Source: Staphylococcus warneri
GTDB taxonomy: Bacteria; Bacillota; Bacilli; Staphylococcales; Staphylococcaceae
Length of the DNA: 64,000 bases
NCBI RefSeq assembly: GCF_900636385.1
Contig: NZ_LR134269.1
Coordinates: forward strand, 1,984,001 to 2,048,000
Direction of reading: 5' to 3'
A model generated the notes under the pieces. It was not told the DNA's origin. It did not search any database and saw only the letters and a list, made by a program, of their open reading frames with translations. This document shows positions 45,396 to 54,816 of this stretch, in pieces. A program made the translations under genes and the position numbers. Position 1 is the first letter of the stretch; the number at the start of each line of letters is the position of its first letter.

Positions 45396-46322
45396 TCAAG
45401 TAAATTGTAACATATCCAATTTATTTCTGAGTTGATTAATATCGATATGCTCTCCGATAATGACAATTGTTAAAGGCAATTCTTGATTGATTGGGCCGAA
45501 ATCAGGCAATCCATAAGACAATTGAAATTCAATGGTTTCATTGGGTTGATCTCTAAATTGTACATAGCCTTTAAGTCTCATCACGTTTTTCGGTAATTGC
45601 ATTATAAATTGATAAAATAACTGACGATCAATGGGACTTGTAAATGTATATTTCATGCTTTTAATACCATGGTGATGGTGGTGTTTATGATTTACAGTTT
45701 TATCGATGGTTGGATTATTTAATAACTTGATATCAAATTGTCCATATGTTGTTAAAACATATGGCGCATGCGGATTAATTTGAACCAACTCTTCTTCAAT
45801 TTTATGTAATTTCTCAGAATCAACGCAGTCTGTTTTATTAACGACTAATAAATCACTTATTTCAAGTTGTTCTTCCATAAGTGTTTGAGTAGATGTAGTG
45901 TAATCATTCCTATTTAAAAATCGTTCAGCATCCACTAAACTAATGATTTGAGGCATATTTATATATTCGATAATAGTCGGATCTTGACATGCGGCAATCA
46001 TTTCTATAGGATTAGCAATTCCTGTTGCCTCAATAATGATATGATTACAATCACCCTGTTGTATTAATGATTGAATTTGAGTGATTAAATCTGTCTTTAA
46101 GTCGCAGCATACACAACCATTGATGATTGATCGCACTTCGATATTTGCGTCTATATTTTGACTATCGATATCAAATGAACCAAATTCATTCATAATCACT
46201 TTGATTTTCTCATCAATTTTTAATAATTCGCTAATATAATGTGTCAGTAGCGTGGTTTTCCCACTACCTAGGAAACCACTAATGATAGAAATTGATATTT
46301 TTCTAAAATTATTATTTTTCAT
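45396..46322 (-). CDS. CobW/COG0523-family GTP-binding metallochaperone
   Basis: 308-aa G3E-family GTPase that probably delivers zinc or another metal to client proteins. P-loop GFLGSGKTTLL (residues 16-26), the metal-binding CxCC motif in NGCVCCDLK, NKTD, and a His-rich linker NHKHHHHHG near residue 215, followed by the CobW C-terminal domain. Monocistronic as far as seen. Zinc limitation often induces such genes, but I find no clear Zur box in the 226 bases upstream. Confidence 0.87.
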   Translation of the reverse strand: MKNNNFRKISISIISGFLGSGKTTLLTHYISELLKIDEKIKVIMNEFGSFDIDSQNIDANIEVRSIINGCVCCDLKTDLITQIQSLIQQGDCNHIIIEATGIANPIEMIAACQDPTIIEYINMPQIISLVDAERFLNRNDYTTSTQTLMEEQLEISDLLVVNKTDCVDSEKLHKIEEELVQINPHAPYVLTTYGQFDIKLLNNPTIDKTVNHKHHHHHGIKSMKYTFTSPIDRQLFYQFIMQLPKNVMRLKGYVQFRDQPNETIEFQLSYGLPDFGPINQELPLTIVIIGEHIDINQLRNKLDMLQFT

Positions 46323-46447
46323 TGTAAAATTCCTTTTCTATTACAAGTATTTTTAAAAATGATAACATAAATATTAAATTATCTTTTTGCTTGATTTAAC
46401 GATAGATATCTTCTAAACTTTAAACATACTTTAATTTTAGCATGACA

Positions 46448-46486
46448 TTGAATCACAGTGTGTTGTGAATTATATTCCGCACAACA
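46448..46486 (+). promoter_or_regulatory. mgrA promoter with inverted repeat
   Basis: TTGAAT (46448-46453), N17, TATATT (46471-46476). TGTTGTG (46461-46467) and CACAACA (46480-46486) form an inverted repeat over the -10 region, a plausible operator. Transcription would start near 46484, leaving a leader of about 65 nt that includes CGGATTCCAATCCG. Confidence 0.6.
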
Positions 46487-46548
46487 TAGACGGATTCCAA
46501 TCCGAATAGAGAGAAAAAAACGGATAGAATGTCTGGAGGAGAACTTTA

Positions 46549-46992
46549 ATGTCTGATCAACATAATTTAAAAGAGCAACTATGCTTTAGTTTGTACAATG
46601 CTCAAAGACAAGTAAATCGCTACTACTCAAACAAAGTCTTTAAAAAGTACAATCTAACTTACCCACAATTCCTTGTATTAACTATTTTATGGGACGAGTC
46701 ACCTGTAAACGTTAAGAAGGTTGTGACTGAACTAGCACTTGATACTGGTACAGTATCCCCACTATTAAAAAGAATGGAACAAGTTGATTTAATCAAACGT
46801 GAACGTTCCGAAGTCGATCAACGTGAAGTATTTATTCACTTGACTGATAAAAGCGAAAAAATTAGACCCGAACTTAGCACTGCTTCTGAAAAAGTTGCAA
46901 CTGCATCATCATTATCACTTGAAGAAGTGGATGAACTTAACCGATTATTAGGTAAAGTCATCGATGCATTTAATGAAGCTAAAGATAATTAA
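46549..46992 (+). CDS. mgrA: MarR/SarA-family global regulator MgrA
   Basis: 147-aa winged-helix regulator of autolysis, efflux and virulence genes. The redox-sensing cysteine is Cys12 in [19 protein letters not shown]. The recognition helix lies in [20 protein letters not shown] and the wing carries the basic [17 protein letters not shown]. The length and the sequence are nearly those of the S. aureus protein. GGAGGAG precedes the start by 7 nt. norA, a known target in S. aureus, is in this window. Confidence 0.95.
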   Translation: MSDQHNLKEQLCFSLYNAQRQVNRYYSNKVFKKYNLTYPQFLVLTILWDESPVNVKKVVTELALDTGTVSPLLKRMEQVDLIKRERSEVDQREVFIHLTDKSEKIRPELSTASEKVATASSLSLEEVDELNRLLGKVIDAFNEAKDN

Positions 46993-47048
46993 TTAAGCTT
47001 TTGTCATGGTAATTTAAAGTTAAAGTTTAGATTTTAACACTTTTAAAG

Positions 47049-47093
47049 TATAAAAATGCTCTAAAGTACTTCTTAGTATTTTAGAGCATTTTT
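47049..47093. terminator. Bidirectional terminator between mgrA and the ABC exporter genes
   Basis: AAAAATGCTCTAAA and TTTAGAGCATTTTT form a 14-bp stem with T runs on both strands. Confidence 0.9.
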
Positions 47094-47122
47094 GTATTCT
47101 GCTACACCATGTCATGCCTATG

Positions 47123-48796
47123 TTACTGATTCAACTGTTCCATTTGATATAAATAGCCTCTATTTTGAATTAACGTTTCATAGCTACCTTGTTCTTTGAT
47201 TTCTCCATCTATCATGACAATGATTCTATCAAAATCTGGTAATAGACGTAAATCATGTGTAGATACAATCATTGTTTCAACTTGTTTAAGTAGTAAATGC
47301 ATCATTTGTACTGTATGTTCAATATCTAGACCAGTCGTTGGTTCGTCTAACATCCAAATCTTAGCCTTTGTTTTTAGCAATAAGCGAGCTATACTTAATC
47401 GTTGAATTTCCCCACCTGATAACGTCTCTCCATCCATCGTTATATATTCTTCCAACGATAAATGAGATAAGTCTAACGAATTTAGTACATGTTGTATCTT
47501 ATCCTCATTACAATCTGTTAGTAAATTATCCTTTATAGTGCCATCAAATAATTGTTGGGACTGTAACAATGCATTAATATCACTGTATTTAGATTCATCT
47601 TCTATTCGAAAGATATCAGACTGGTTATAAATAACGCTCCCTTCTTGAACTTGATATAATCCTAACATGACTTGTAGCAGTGTACTCTTGCCGCTTCCAG
47701 ATGGACCTATAATGGCTATTCTCTCACCTTGATACACATTGAATGATATTCGATTTAATACAGGTGTTTCTTGATTTTCATACTTAAATGTGACATTGTT
47801 CAATTCAAATAAAGGTGCTGATTCGTCATTTACATGACTATTTTTCACTTTTTTTATATCGTCGTATTGAATCACTTCATTAATATCATATAATGATTGG
47901 TCTGTATCTGCTTTATAATATGCAACATTACTCATAGGAACAGCTTGTTCAAATAAAGTAAGTACCATTAGTACGATACTTGTTAAATAAACCACATCTA
48001 ATGTTTGTGATTGTATTTGTATCGCACCTAAGTATAACGTGCTAAATATCGACACCATTGCAATAATATTGAGAATGTAATCATATATAGTTAAAAATCG
48101 TTGTTCCTTTTTTTGTAAATGATCAAATGTTTGCAATTGTTCTAATACATCATTTTTAAATGACGTTTCTTTATTAAATCGTTGTAATTCTTGATAACCT
48201 TGGCGATAATCGTAAAATCGAGTTAAAAATTGGCTTTGTTGAATTTTAACAATTTGTTTTAATTTTCGTGCTCTTTTACTACTTAATAAAGGAACGACCC
48301 ATAATGTCATTATCATACTCACAGCAATTAACGCTGCATGCGCAGGTGATAGAAAGATGTAAACACACATTGCTATTATTGCTGTCATTCCTATTACTAT
48401 CGGTGGATAATACACTCGTAAATAAATATTTTGTAATGCTTCTACTCTACTTACCATTCGTGAAATTAAATCACTCGAGTTAAACTTACGATATACGTCT
48501 GGTATTACTTTAACTAGACCTTGAAAAAATTGTACTCTTACGTTTCTCAACATAGTGAATGTCGTTCGATGAGAATATAGTCTTTCATAATATCTAGCAA
48601 TGGCACGTAAAAAACCAAATAATTTAACAGAAACGACTAATACCATCAACGCATATAATGGAGCGCCTAATGCACTTTGTGTCACCATATAACCACTTAA
48701 AAAGAACATCGCTAAGGCGACTAAACTTCCTATGATACCTATTATAATTGCAATCACTAAATCTTTATCTATTGTAAATCGTATTTGTGATTTCAT
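47123..48796 (-). CDS. ABC exporter subunit, CydC-like
   Basis: Half-size ABC exporter of 557 aa: six-helix membrane domain (about 1-290) and C-terminal ATPase with GPSGSGKSTL, signature LSGGEIQRLS, Walker B IWMLDEPTTGLD and switch HDLRLLP. It overlaps the upstream partner gene by 4 nt, so the two form a heterodimer. The pair resembles CydDC, which exports cysteine/glutathione and supports cytochrome bd assembly, but no cydAB genes are in this window and the assignment rests on family resemblance. Confidence 0.78.
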   Translation of the reverse strand: MKSQIRFTIDKDLVIAIIIGIIGSLVALAMFFLSGYMVTQSALGAPLYALMVLVVSVKLFGFLRAIARYYERLYSHRTTFTMLRNVRVQFFQGLVKVIPDVYRKFNSSDLISRMVSRVEALQNIYLRVYYPPIVIGMTAIIAMCVYIFLSPAHAALIAVSMIMTLWVVPLLSSKRARKLKQIVKIQQSQFLTRFYDYRQGYQELQRFNKETSFKNDVLEQLQTFDHLQKKEQRFLTIYDYILNIIAMVSIFSTLYLGAIQIQSQTLDVVYLTSIVLMVLTLFEQAVPMSNVAYYKADTDQSLYDINEVIQYDDIKKVKNSHVNDESAPLFELNNVTFKYENQETPVLNRISFNVYQGERIAIIGPSGSGKSTLLQVMLGLYQVQEGSVIYNQSDIFRIEDESKYSDINALLQSQQLFDGTIKDNLLTDCNEDKIQHVLNSLDLSHLSLEEYITMDGETLSGGEIQRLSIARLLLKTKAKIWMLDEPTTGLDIEHTVQMMHLLLKQVETMIVSTHDLRLLPDFDRIIVMIDGEIKEQGSYETLIQNRGYLYQMEQLNQ

Positions 48797-50430
48797 GATT
48801 CGTCACCATTTTCTTCTTTATTCACTGAAATCAATTGATCATCTTTAATAATGCAACCATCTTGCATATATAATCGTCGCGTTGCCTTTCTAATTGTTGC
48901 ATCTCGATGGGCTATAATTAATTGAGTTGTGTCTTTGAAATAATCATCAAGCACACTTTGGATGACTTGTTCTGTTTCAATATCTAATCCAGTGGCCGGC
49001 TCATCAAGTACAACTAAATCTGGTTGCATCACAAGCAAGCGACATAATTCTATCCTTCTCATCTGTCCACCAGATAATGTTTCTCCACCATCACCTATCA
49101 ATGTATGGATACCATTTCGTAATGACATTACTTTTTCTTTTAACTGTACTTTTTCTAATACATCAACGATTACTTCATCATCAATATCATTAAACATCGA
49201 AATATTATCTTTAATTGATGCAGTAAAAATATATGGTTTTTGACTTAATATCCCCATACGCATATGTTGATGTTTAAATGTTATTTCTCCATTCGTAGGT
49301 ACCAATGTACGTGTGATAATTTTAGATAATGTCGTTTTACCAGCACCACTTGGCCCCACTAGAACGATATGTTCACGTTCGTAAATATCTAAATTAGTAG
49401 GTTTCATAGCAAATCCATGTCCCATTTCATTATTATATTTAAATGAAACGTTATCTATCCGAATAAACGGTATTTGATCTTGTTGATAGCTATAATCATA
49501 TTGCTTATTCTTTGATGGCTGATCTAGAAATTCAAATACCACATCACTTGCCCCTTCACTTTGTTTACCAGTATGGAATGCTTGGCCCAAGTCTTTAATC
49601 GCATTGTAAAATTCTGGTGCTAAAATAATGGCAATAGCCGCGGTTTTAAAATCTATTGTATGAAATACAACAAGGCTTAATGCTGCTTCTAACGCAACAA
49701 GACCTACACCTAACAAACTAATAAACTCTAGCATTAGTCCCGATAAAAATGCACTTCTTAATATTTTCATCGTCAAATCTCTAAAATGAGTGCTATCTTC
49801 ATAGATTTGTTTTTCCGTATGCTTTGTACGATTAAATAACTTCAACGTAATTAAACCTTGTGTCAGATTAAGGAATCGTTGTCCAAACTGATTTAAATAA
49901 GTCATTTGATTTTTAGATTCATCACGTGTTTTCAAACCAAAAATGATATAAAACAATGGAATAAATGGCGCTGTTACCAACATAATTAACGCTGTATTCA
50001 GATGAACCCAAAACATAGCAATGATAATTGCCATAGGAATCATGATGGATTTAAATACTTGCGGTAAATAGCTTTGATAAAACGGAGAAATTCCATCGAT
50101 TGTTTCTGTTATTAATGTCATCTGCTCACCCACAGGACGTTCTGATTCTATATGAACCATACGTTGACGCAAGTCATGTTTAACATGACTTGAGAGATGA
50201 TCACCTAATAATTGATTGCTAAAATTTAAAGTCGCACGTAACATAAGTACGATTATAATCATAGTAAGAATAAAACCAATCGATTGCTTAGTTTTAAATA
50301 ACATACTATTTAAGAATTCTGCTATTGCTACATTTTGTACGACCACAGTTACAGCTAATGTAGCACATACTAAAAGCATTAAAACTGGATATCTTTTATA
50401 TTTATATACTAGTTGCATTAATTTTTTCAC
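48793..50430 (-). CDS. ABC exporter subunit, CydD-like
   Basis: 545-aa partner of the following gene, with six membrane helices and an ATPase domain (GPSGAGKTTLS, signature LSGGQMRRIEL, VVLDEPATGLD, switch HRDATI). The segment LKLFNRTKHTEKQIYEDSTHFRDLTMKILRSAFLSG (core LKLFNRTK) is typical of CydD proteins, and this supports the thiol-reductant exporter reading. First gene of the pair, divergent from uppP. Confidence 0.78.
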   Translation of the reverse strand: MKKLMQLVYKYKRYPVLMLLVCATLAVTVVVQNVAIAEFLNSMLFKTKQSIGFILTMIIIVLMLRATLNFSNQLLGDHLSSHVKHDLRQRMVHIESERPVGEQMTLITETIDGISPFYQSYLPQVFKSIMIPMAIIIAMFWVHLNTALIMLVTAPFIPLFYIIFGLKTRDESKNQMTYLNQFGQRFLNLTQGLITLKLFNRTKHTEKQIYEDSTHFRDLTMKILRSAFLSGLMLEFISLLGVGLVALEAALSLVVFHTIDFKTAAIAIILAPEFYNAIKDLGQAFHTGKQSEGASDVVFEFLDQPSKNKQYDYSYQQDQIPFIRIDNVSFKYNNEMGHGFAMKPTNLDIYEREHIVLVGPSGAGKTTLSKIITRTLVPTNGEITFKHQHMRMGILSQKPYIFTASIKDNISMFNDIDDEVIVDVLEKVQLKEKVMSLRNGIHTLIGDGGETLSGGQMRRIELCRLLVMQPDLVVLDEPATGLDIETEQVIQSVLDDYFKDTTQLIIAHRDATIRKATRRLYMQDGCIIKDDQLISVNKEENGDES

Positions 50431-50645
50431 AATTTAATCACCTAAATTTCGTTATAGACTCAATAATAAAGTCTAGTAGTTATATGCACAACGATAGTGC
50501 ATTTGACAATATTATGACGTTTGATTTTCTCATACTTTGGTCTAGTGTTATTACTAACAGTAGCATGGGTTGAAATGAGTGTGCTATGATAATATGGTGA
50601 ATTTATAGTAATCAAAAAACATTTATAAATGAAAGTAGGTACAAT

Positions 50646-51518
50646 ATGTTATTACTTGAATTGATCAAGGGTCTTATTTTAGGTATTGTGGAAGGCCTTA
50701 CCGAATTTGCACCTGTTTCTTCTACAGGTCATATGATTCTTGTCGACGATATGTGGTTGAAATCCACAAAGTTCTTAGGTGAACAATCTGCATTTACTTT
50801 TAAAGTCGTGATTCAGTTAGGTTCAGTTTTCGCAGCAGCATGGGTGTTTAGAGAACGTTTCTTTGAATTATTACATATCGGTAAACATAAACCTGAACAA
50901 CATGCTACAGCAGGACGCCGTTCTAAACCTCAACGTCTAAACTTATTACATGTATTAGTTGGTATGATTCCTGCAGGTATTTTAGGTTTCTTATTTGACG
51001 ATGTAATAGAAAAATATTTATTCAGTGTTCCAACAGTTATGATTGGCCTTTTCCTAGGTGCTATTTATATGATTATCGCTGATAAATATTCTGAAAAAGT
51101 TACCAATCCTCAAACAGTGGATCAAATTAACTATTTCCAAGCATTTGTAATCGGTATTTCGCAAGCCATTGCAATGTGGCCTGGTTTTAGTCGTTCTGGA
51201 TCAACGATTTCAACAGGTGTCTTAATGAAAATGAATCACAAAGCAGCATCTGATTTTACATTTATTATGTCTGTTCCAATTATGCTTGCAGCAAGTGGTT
51301 TATCATTATTAAAACATTATGAATATATTCACTTAGCACACATACCATTCTATTTATTAGGATTCTTAGCAGCATTTATTGTAGGACTAATTGCTATCAA
51401 GACTTTCTTACACTTAATTAATAAAGTAAAATTAGTACCATTTGCCATTTATCGAATCATTTTAGTAGTTATTATTGCAATTCTTTACTTCGGTTTCGGA
51501 ATCGGTAAAGGTATTTAA
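50646..51518 (+). CDS. uppP: Undecaprenyl-diphosphate phosphatase
   Basis: Membrane enzyme (290 aa, about eight helices) that recycles undecaprenyl pyrophosphate to the monophosphate carrier for cell-wall synthesis; overexpression gives bacitracin tolerance. Both catalytic blocks are present: VEGLTEFAPVSSTGHMILV near the N-terminus and WPGFSRSGSTISTGVLM in the second half. GTAGGT precedes the start. Monocistronic with a clear terminator. Confidence 0.95.
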   Translation: MLLLELIKGLILGIVEGLTEFAPVSSTGHMILVDDMWLKSTKFLGEQSAFTFKVVIQLGSVFAAAWVFRERFFELLHIGKHKPEQHATAGRRSKPQRLNLLHVLVGMIPAGILGFLFDDVIEKYLFSVPTVMIGLFLGAIYMIIADKYSEKVTNPQTVDQINYFQAFVIGISQAIAMWPGFSRSGSTISTGVLMKMNHKAASDFTFIMSVPIMLAASGLSLLKHYEYIHLAHIPFYLLGFLAAFIVGLIAIKTFLHLINKVKLVPFAIYRIILVVIIAILYFGFGIGKGI

Positions 51519-51527
51519 AATTAAACA

Positions 51528-51570
51528 TTTAGCCATTAAGTGACACAACATCACTTGATGGCTTTTTTTA
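51528..51570 (+). terminator. Terminator after uppP
   Basis: AGCCATTAAGTGA and TCACTTGATGGCT form a 13-bp stem with one G-T pair, followed by seven T. Confidence 0.9.
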
Positions 51571-51704
51571 TACCATGGTTAATAATGAAAAATATCATTT
51601 CATTAAACTACCAAAATAGTCTTCTTTATTGTTAGCATCTCTAGTTTATTATCATGTATCATAGGGTATGGATAAAAATAGTAAATTTAATGGAGGCAAC
51701 GAGT

Positions 51705-52388
51705 ATGGACAAAAAGAAACTCATCAAAACAGCAATTAATGTTTTACCAATTATTATCGTTCCTTTAGTCGTAGAACGTAAAAAGATAAAAGAACATCCC
51801 GATGTTAAAAAAGCGACTGATGCAACTTCAAGAGCTGCATCTAAAACAACATCTGCTATTTCTAATAAGTCATCAGACGTAAAAGCCTATGTTGGAGACA
51901 AAAAACAAGAATTCGATAATAAACGCGAATTGAAAAAATTCGCAAAAGAAAACGATCCTGCTTACATTGAGAAAAAGGGTGAAAAATTAGCTAAGCAAAA
52001 CCGTAAAGAAGCTGAAAAAATGGATAAAAAGCTTCAAAAAAATATCGAAAAACGTCATAAAGAAGAAGACAAACTACGTGAAGAAAACCAAAAACAGCGT
52101 ATTAAAGATATGAAAAAAACTCAGAAATACGAAGAAAAAGTTGGCTTAACACCTGGTAAACTCGATGAAAAAACTGAGAAAAAAGGTGAAAAGCTAGAAA
52201 AAGAAAATCGTAAAGAAGCAAAAAAAATGGACAAAAAGCTTCAAAAAAATATTGAGAAACGTCATAAAGAAGAAGACAAACTACGTGATGAAGCCGAAAA
52301 AGCTAGAAAAAAAGAATTCAAAAAATATAAAGATTACACAGCTAAAAGTGTTGTTAAACAAAACAAAGAAGCCGACCAAGAGGCTTAA
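51705..52388 (+). CDS. Membrane-anchored coiled-coil protein with internal repeat
   Basis: 227-aa protein: an N-terminal hydrophobic segment LIKTAINVLPIIIVPLVV (residues 6-23), a Ser/Thr/Ala-rich region, then a highly charged Lys/Glu helix region. Two copies of a 37-residue repeat (KKGEKL, then NRKEA, MDKKLQKNIEKRHKEEDKLR) lie at about 90-126 and 159-195, 69 residues apart, and the DNA is also nearly identical there. GGAGG is 8 nt before the ATG at 51705; an upstream in-frame start 17 codons earlier is unsupported. Function unknown. Confidence 0.7.
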   Translation: MDKKKLIKTAINVLPIIIVPLVVERKKIKEHPDVKKATDATSRAASKTTSAISNKSSDVKAYVGDKKQEFDNKRELKKFAKENDPAYIEKKGEKLAKQNRKEAEKMDKKLQKNIEKRHKEEDKLREENQKQRIKDMKKTQKYEEKVGLTPGKLDEKTEKKGEKLEKENRKEAKKMDKKLQKNIEKRHKEEDKLRDEAEKARKKEFKKYKDYTAKSVVKQNKEADQEA

Positions 52389-52394
52389 TCATTA

Positions 52395-52838
52395 ATGACA
52401 CAAATTATTATTGACGGAGATGCTTGTCCTGTTGTTAGTTCAGTTATTGAATTAACACAAGAGACAGGCATTTTTGTTACAATTATACGTAGTTTTAGTC
52501 ACTTCTCAACACAAATCGACCCTGAACATGTTCGAACTGTTTATGTCGATGATGGGCCAGAATCTGTAGATTATAAAGTTGTCCAACTTGCCTCTTCTGA
52601 AGATATTGTAATTACTCAAGATTACGGTTTAGCAAGTTTATTACTAAATAAAGTTAAATTTGTTATGCATCACAAAGGATTCTTGTTTAATGATAATAAT
52701 ATTCAACAGTTGTTAGATCAACGTTATATCAATGCTCAAATCCGAAAGCAAGGCGGAAGACATAAAGGCCCTCCTCCTTTTACAAGGCAAGACAGACAAC
52801 ATTTAGAACATCAATTTAAATTACTTATACAACAATAA
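52395..52838 (+). CDS. YaiI/YqxD (UPF0178) family protein
   Basis: 147-aa protein of the DUF188/UPF0178 family, with the N-terminal IIDGDACPV and the conserved DYGLASLLL and KGFLFNDNNI segments, ending with a basic GRHKGPPPFTRQDRQ. Fold resembles PIN-like nucleases and the acidic residues fit that, but no activity has been firmly assigned to the family to my knowledge. It starts 6 nt after the coiled-coil gene and is likely translated from the same transcript. Confidence 0.85.
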   Translation: MTQIIIDGDACPVVSSVIELTQETGIFVTIIRSFSHFSTQIDPEHVRTVYVDDGPESVDYKVVQLASSEDIVITQDYGLASLLLNKVKFVMHHKGFLFNDNNIQQLLDQRYINAQIRKQGGRHKGPPPFTRQDRQHLEHQFKLLIQQ

Positions 52839-52856
52839 TAATAGTGGAGGATTATG

Positions 52857-53423
52857 ATGAAGAAAATTGCAGTTTATTGTGGTGCAAGTAAAGGTAACAA
52901 TGATATATACGTTAAAGAAGCCTATGAATTAGGAAAATATATGGCTGAAAAAGGTTATGAATTGGTCTTTGGTGCTGGCTCTGTAGGCATTATGGGCGCA
53001 ATTCAGGATGGTGTATTAGACCATGGTGGTAAAGCTATTGGTGTTATGCCAAAAATGCTTGATGAAAAAGAAATAACGAGTCAAAAAGTCAGTGAACTCA
53101 TTCTTGTAGATTCGATGCACGAACGTAAACATAAAATGACAGAACTTGCAGATGCATTTGTTATGGCGCCAGGTGGTGCCGGTTCATTAGAAGAATTCTT
53201 TGAAATGTATAGTTGGGCACAAATCGGTATTCATCAAAAGCCAATCGGTGTATATAACATTAATGGTTTCTTCGAACCGTTACAATCCCTTATCAATCAT
53301 ATGATTGCTGAAGGGTTTATTGATGAAAAATATCGCGAATTAGCACCACTATTTGATACTAAAGAATCGTTACTTGAAGGTTTACTTAACTATCAACCTT
53401 TAGACGTTCGTACATATGATTAA
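52857..53423 (+). CDS. LOG/TIGR00730-family nucleotide phosphoribohydrolase
   Basis: 188-aa Rossmann-fold protein of the LOG family (cytokinin-type riboside monophosphate phosphoribohydrolase; bacterial relatives cleave AMP and other nucleotides). Present: YCGASKGNND, VFGAGSVGIMGA, the arginine/lysine block DSMHERKHKM, and PGGAGSLEEFFE, where the usual PGGxGTxEE has Ser in place of Thr. GGAGG is 6 nt before the second of two consecutive ATGs, so I use 52857. Co-directional with the two genes before. Confidence 0.85.
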   Translation: MKKIAVYCGASKGNNDIYVKEAYELGKYMAEKGYELVFGAGSVGIMGAIQDGVLDHGGKAIGVMPKMLDEKEITSQKVSELILVDSMHERKHKMTELADAFVMAPGGAGSLEEFFEMYSWAQIGIHQKPIGVYNINGFFEPLQSLINHMIAEGFIDEKYRELAPLFDTKESLLEGLLNYQPLDVRTYD

Positions 53424-53435
53424 TCTTTTAACTAT

Positions 53436-53488
53436 AAAAAAGCCAGAAAATGTAATAATTAAATTACATTTTCTGGCTTTTTTTTATT
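53436..53488. terminator. Bidirectional terminator
   Basis: AAAAAGCCAGAAAATGTAAT and ATTACATTTTCTGGCTTTTT form a 20-bp stem with T runs on both strands between converging genes. Confidence 0.95.
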
Positions 53489-53497
53489 TCTAATTAA

Positions 53498-54354
53498 TTA
53501 TATTGATAATTCATCGATGGTTACATTCGGATCATGATTTGCATAAATACCTAAACAGTGTCTATCTTTTTCAATATTTTGTACCCATTGTAGTGAACGC
53601 TTTTCTTGTTTTTTACTACTTAAAATGCCAGGCAATCTAAGTTCTCTCCAATTTCCTGGGTAATATCCTACATCTGAAGCTAATAAAATATAATCATCAT
53701 TTCGCAATGATTTAATTATGAAACTCGTTAACCCTACTGAATGGCCAGGTGTATGAACTAAAGTAATGGTGCCGTCACCAAATAAATCAAACGATTTTTT
53801 TGAGGGCCAATATGTGTATCTTTGAAATAGAATGGTTGTAAAGATGTCCCTTGCCATAAAGCTGTATTATATCTAATAGAATGCTTTTGATTTGCCTTTT
53901 GATACTCTTCATTACTTGTAATCATAGTCTTTGCTTCTTTTAATAATTGAAGACCTCCAGCATGGTCGCCATCTAAATGGCTTAAGATGACATAATCAAT
54001 ATCTGACACATTAAATCCTAATTCTTTAATTTGGTCATCTATCAGTTCCCCGACTTTCACATTCGGTATTGCCACTTTGTTCTTTCTAACTAAACCAGGT
54101 AATGGCGTTACTTTACCTTCAGCTTCTTTACCCATGCCCGTATCAATCAGAACCAGTCCTTTAGGGTGTTCTATTAAATAACAACTTACTGGAACTTCTA
54201 CTCGATAGTTACTAGATCTAAATAACCCTGTAAATGCAATAGGATTTCTAGAATCACCTTGGCCTGTTAATGTTTCATCAACCAACACTGAACCAGTTCT
54301 GATGAAATGTACTTTAATTTGATTGATATTATTGTTCTGTACGATCATTATCAT
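53498..54354 (-). pseudogene. Metallo-beta-lactamase-fold hydrolase, frameshifted in a poly-A tract
   Basis: Related to the N-acyl-homoserine-lactonase-like group of metallo-beta-lactamase-fold proteins. The first frame (54354 to 53758) holds the N-terminal half with VLIDTGMG and the metal motif SHLDGDHAGG (about 125-134). The second frame (from about 53800 down to 53498) holds KSFDLFGDGTITLVHTPGHSVG and the rest to the C-terminus. They join at a run of seven A (plus strand T at 53796-53802): one more A would give GPQKKSFDLFGDG and a protein of about 285 aa. It overlaps the Rrf2 gene by 26 nt. Loss of function, phase variation, slippage or a sequencing error all fit. Confidence 0.8.
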
Positions 54355-54805
54355 TCCAATCTACAAGTTTATGTTTAAAATATTCATCTTCTAATAATTC
54401 CACAAGAGGCAATTCATTTAATTTTTCGTTAAATGCTTGAATAGCGTAATTAAGTTGTTGTTTCACTTTCATCTCACTATCTTTTATATGCTGATCATTA
54501 AAAAATATCCTTCTTGATAAATGAGAAATTTCATATTCAATGACATCTCCATTACTTATAGCCTCTATGACATCTTTTAAAGTAATATCTTCAATTGATC
54601 GATTAAGTTGAAATCCACCATCTTTACTAGCATTTGATGTGATTAAATCTGCAACAACTAATTTTCTCAAAATCTTCTTCAATGAAGAATCTGATACTTC
54701 CAATTTTTCACTTAATGTTTGACTCTTAACGGCGCCTTGACCTTCTTGAGTTGCCAAAATAAGTAACACATAAATACCTTGTTCAAAATGTTTACTTATT
54801 TTCAT
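54329..54805 (-). CDS. Rrf2-family transcriptional regulator, YwnA-like
   Basis: 158-aa regulator with an N-terminal winged helix (LSEKLEVSDSSLKKILRKL as recognition region). It has no cysteine at all, so it cannot bind an iron-sulphur cluster or sense oxidants by thiols, unlike IscR, NsrR, CymR-related sensors or HypR. It lies between an NAD(P)-binding protein gene and the metallo-beta-lactamase-fold gene, resembling the Bacillus ywnA-ywnB pair, and probably autoregulates the operon. Confidence 0.82.
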   Translation of the reverse strand: MKISKHFEQGIYVLLILATQEGQGAVKSQTLSEKLEVSDSSLKKILRKLVVADLITSNASKDGGFQLNRSIEDITLKDVIEAISNGDVIEYEISHLSRRIFFNDQHIKDSEMKVKQQLNYAIQAFNEKLNELPLVELLEDEYFKHKLVDWNDNDRTEQ

Positions 54806-54816
54806 GTTGATTCCTC

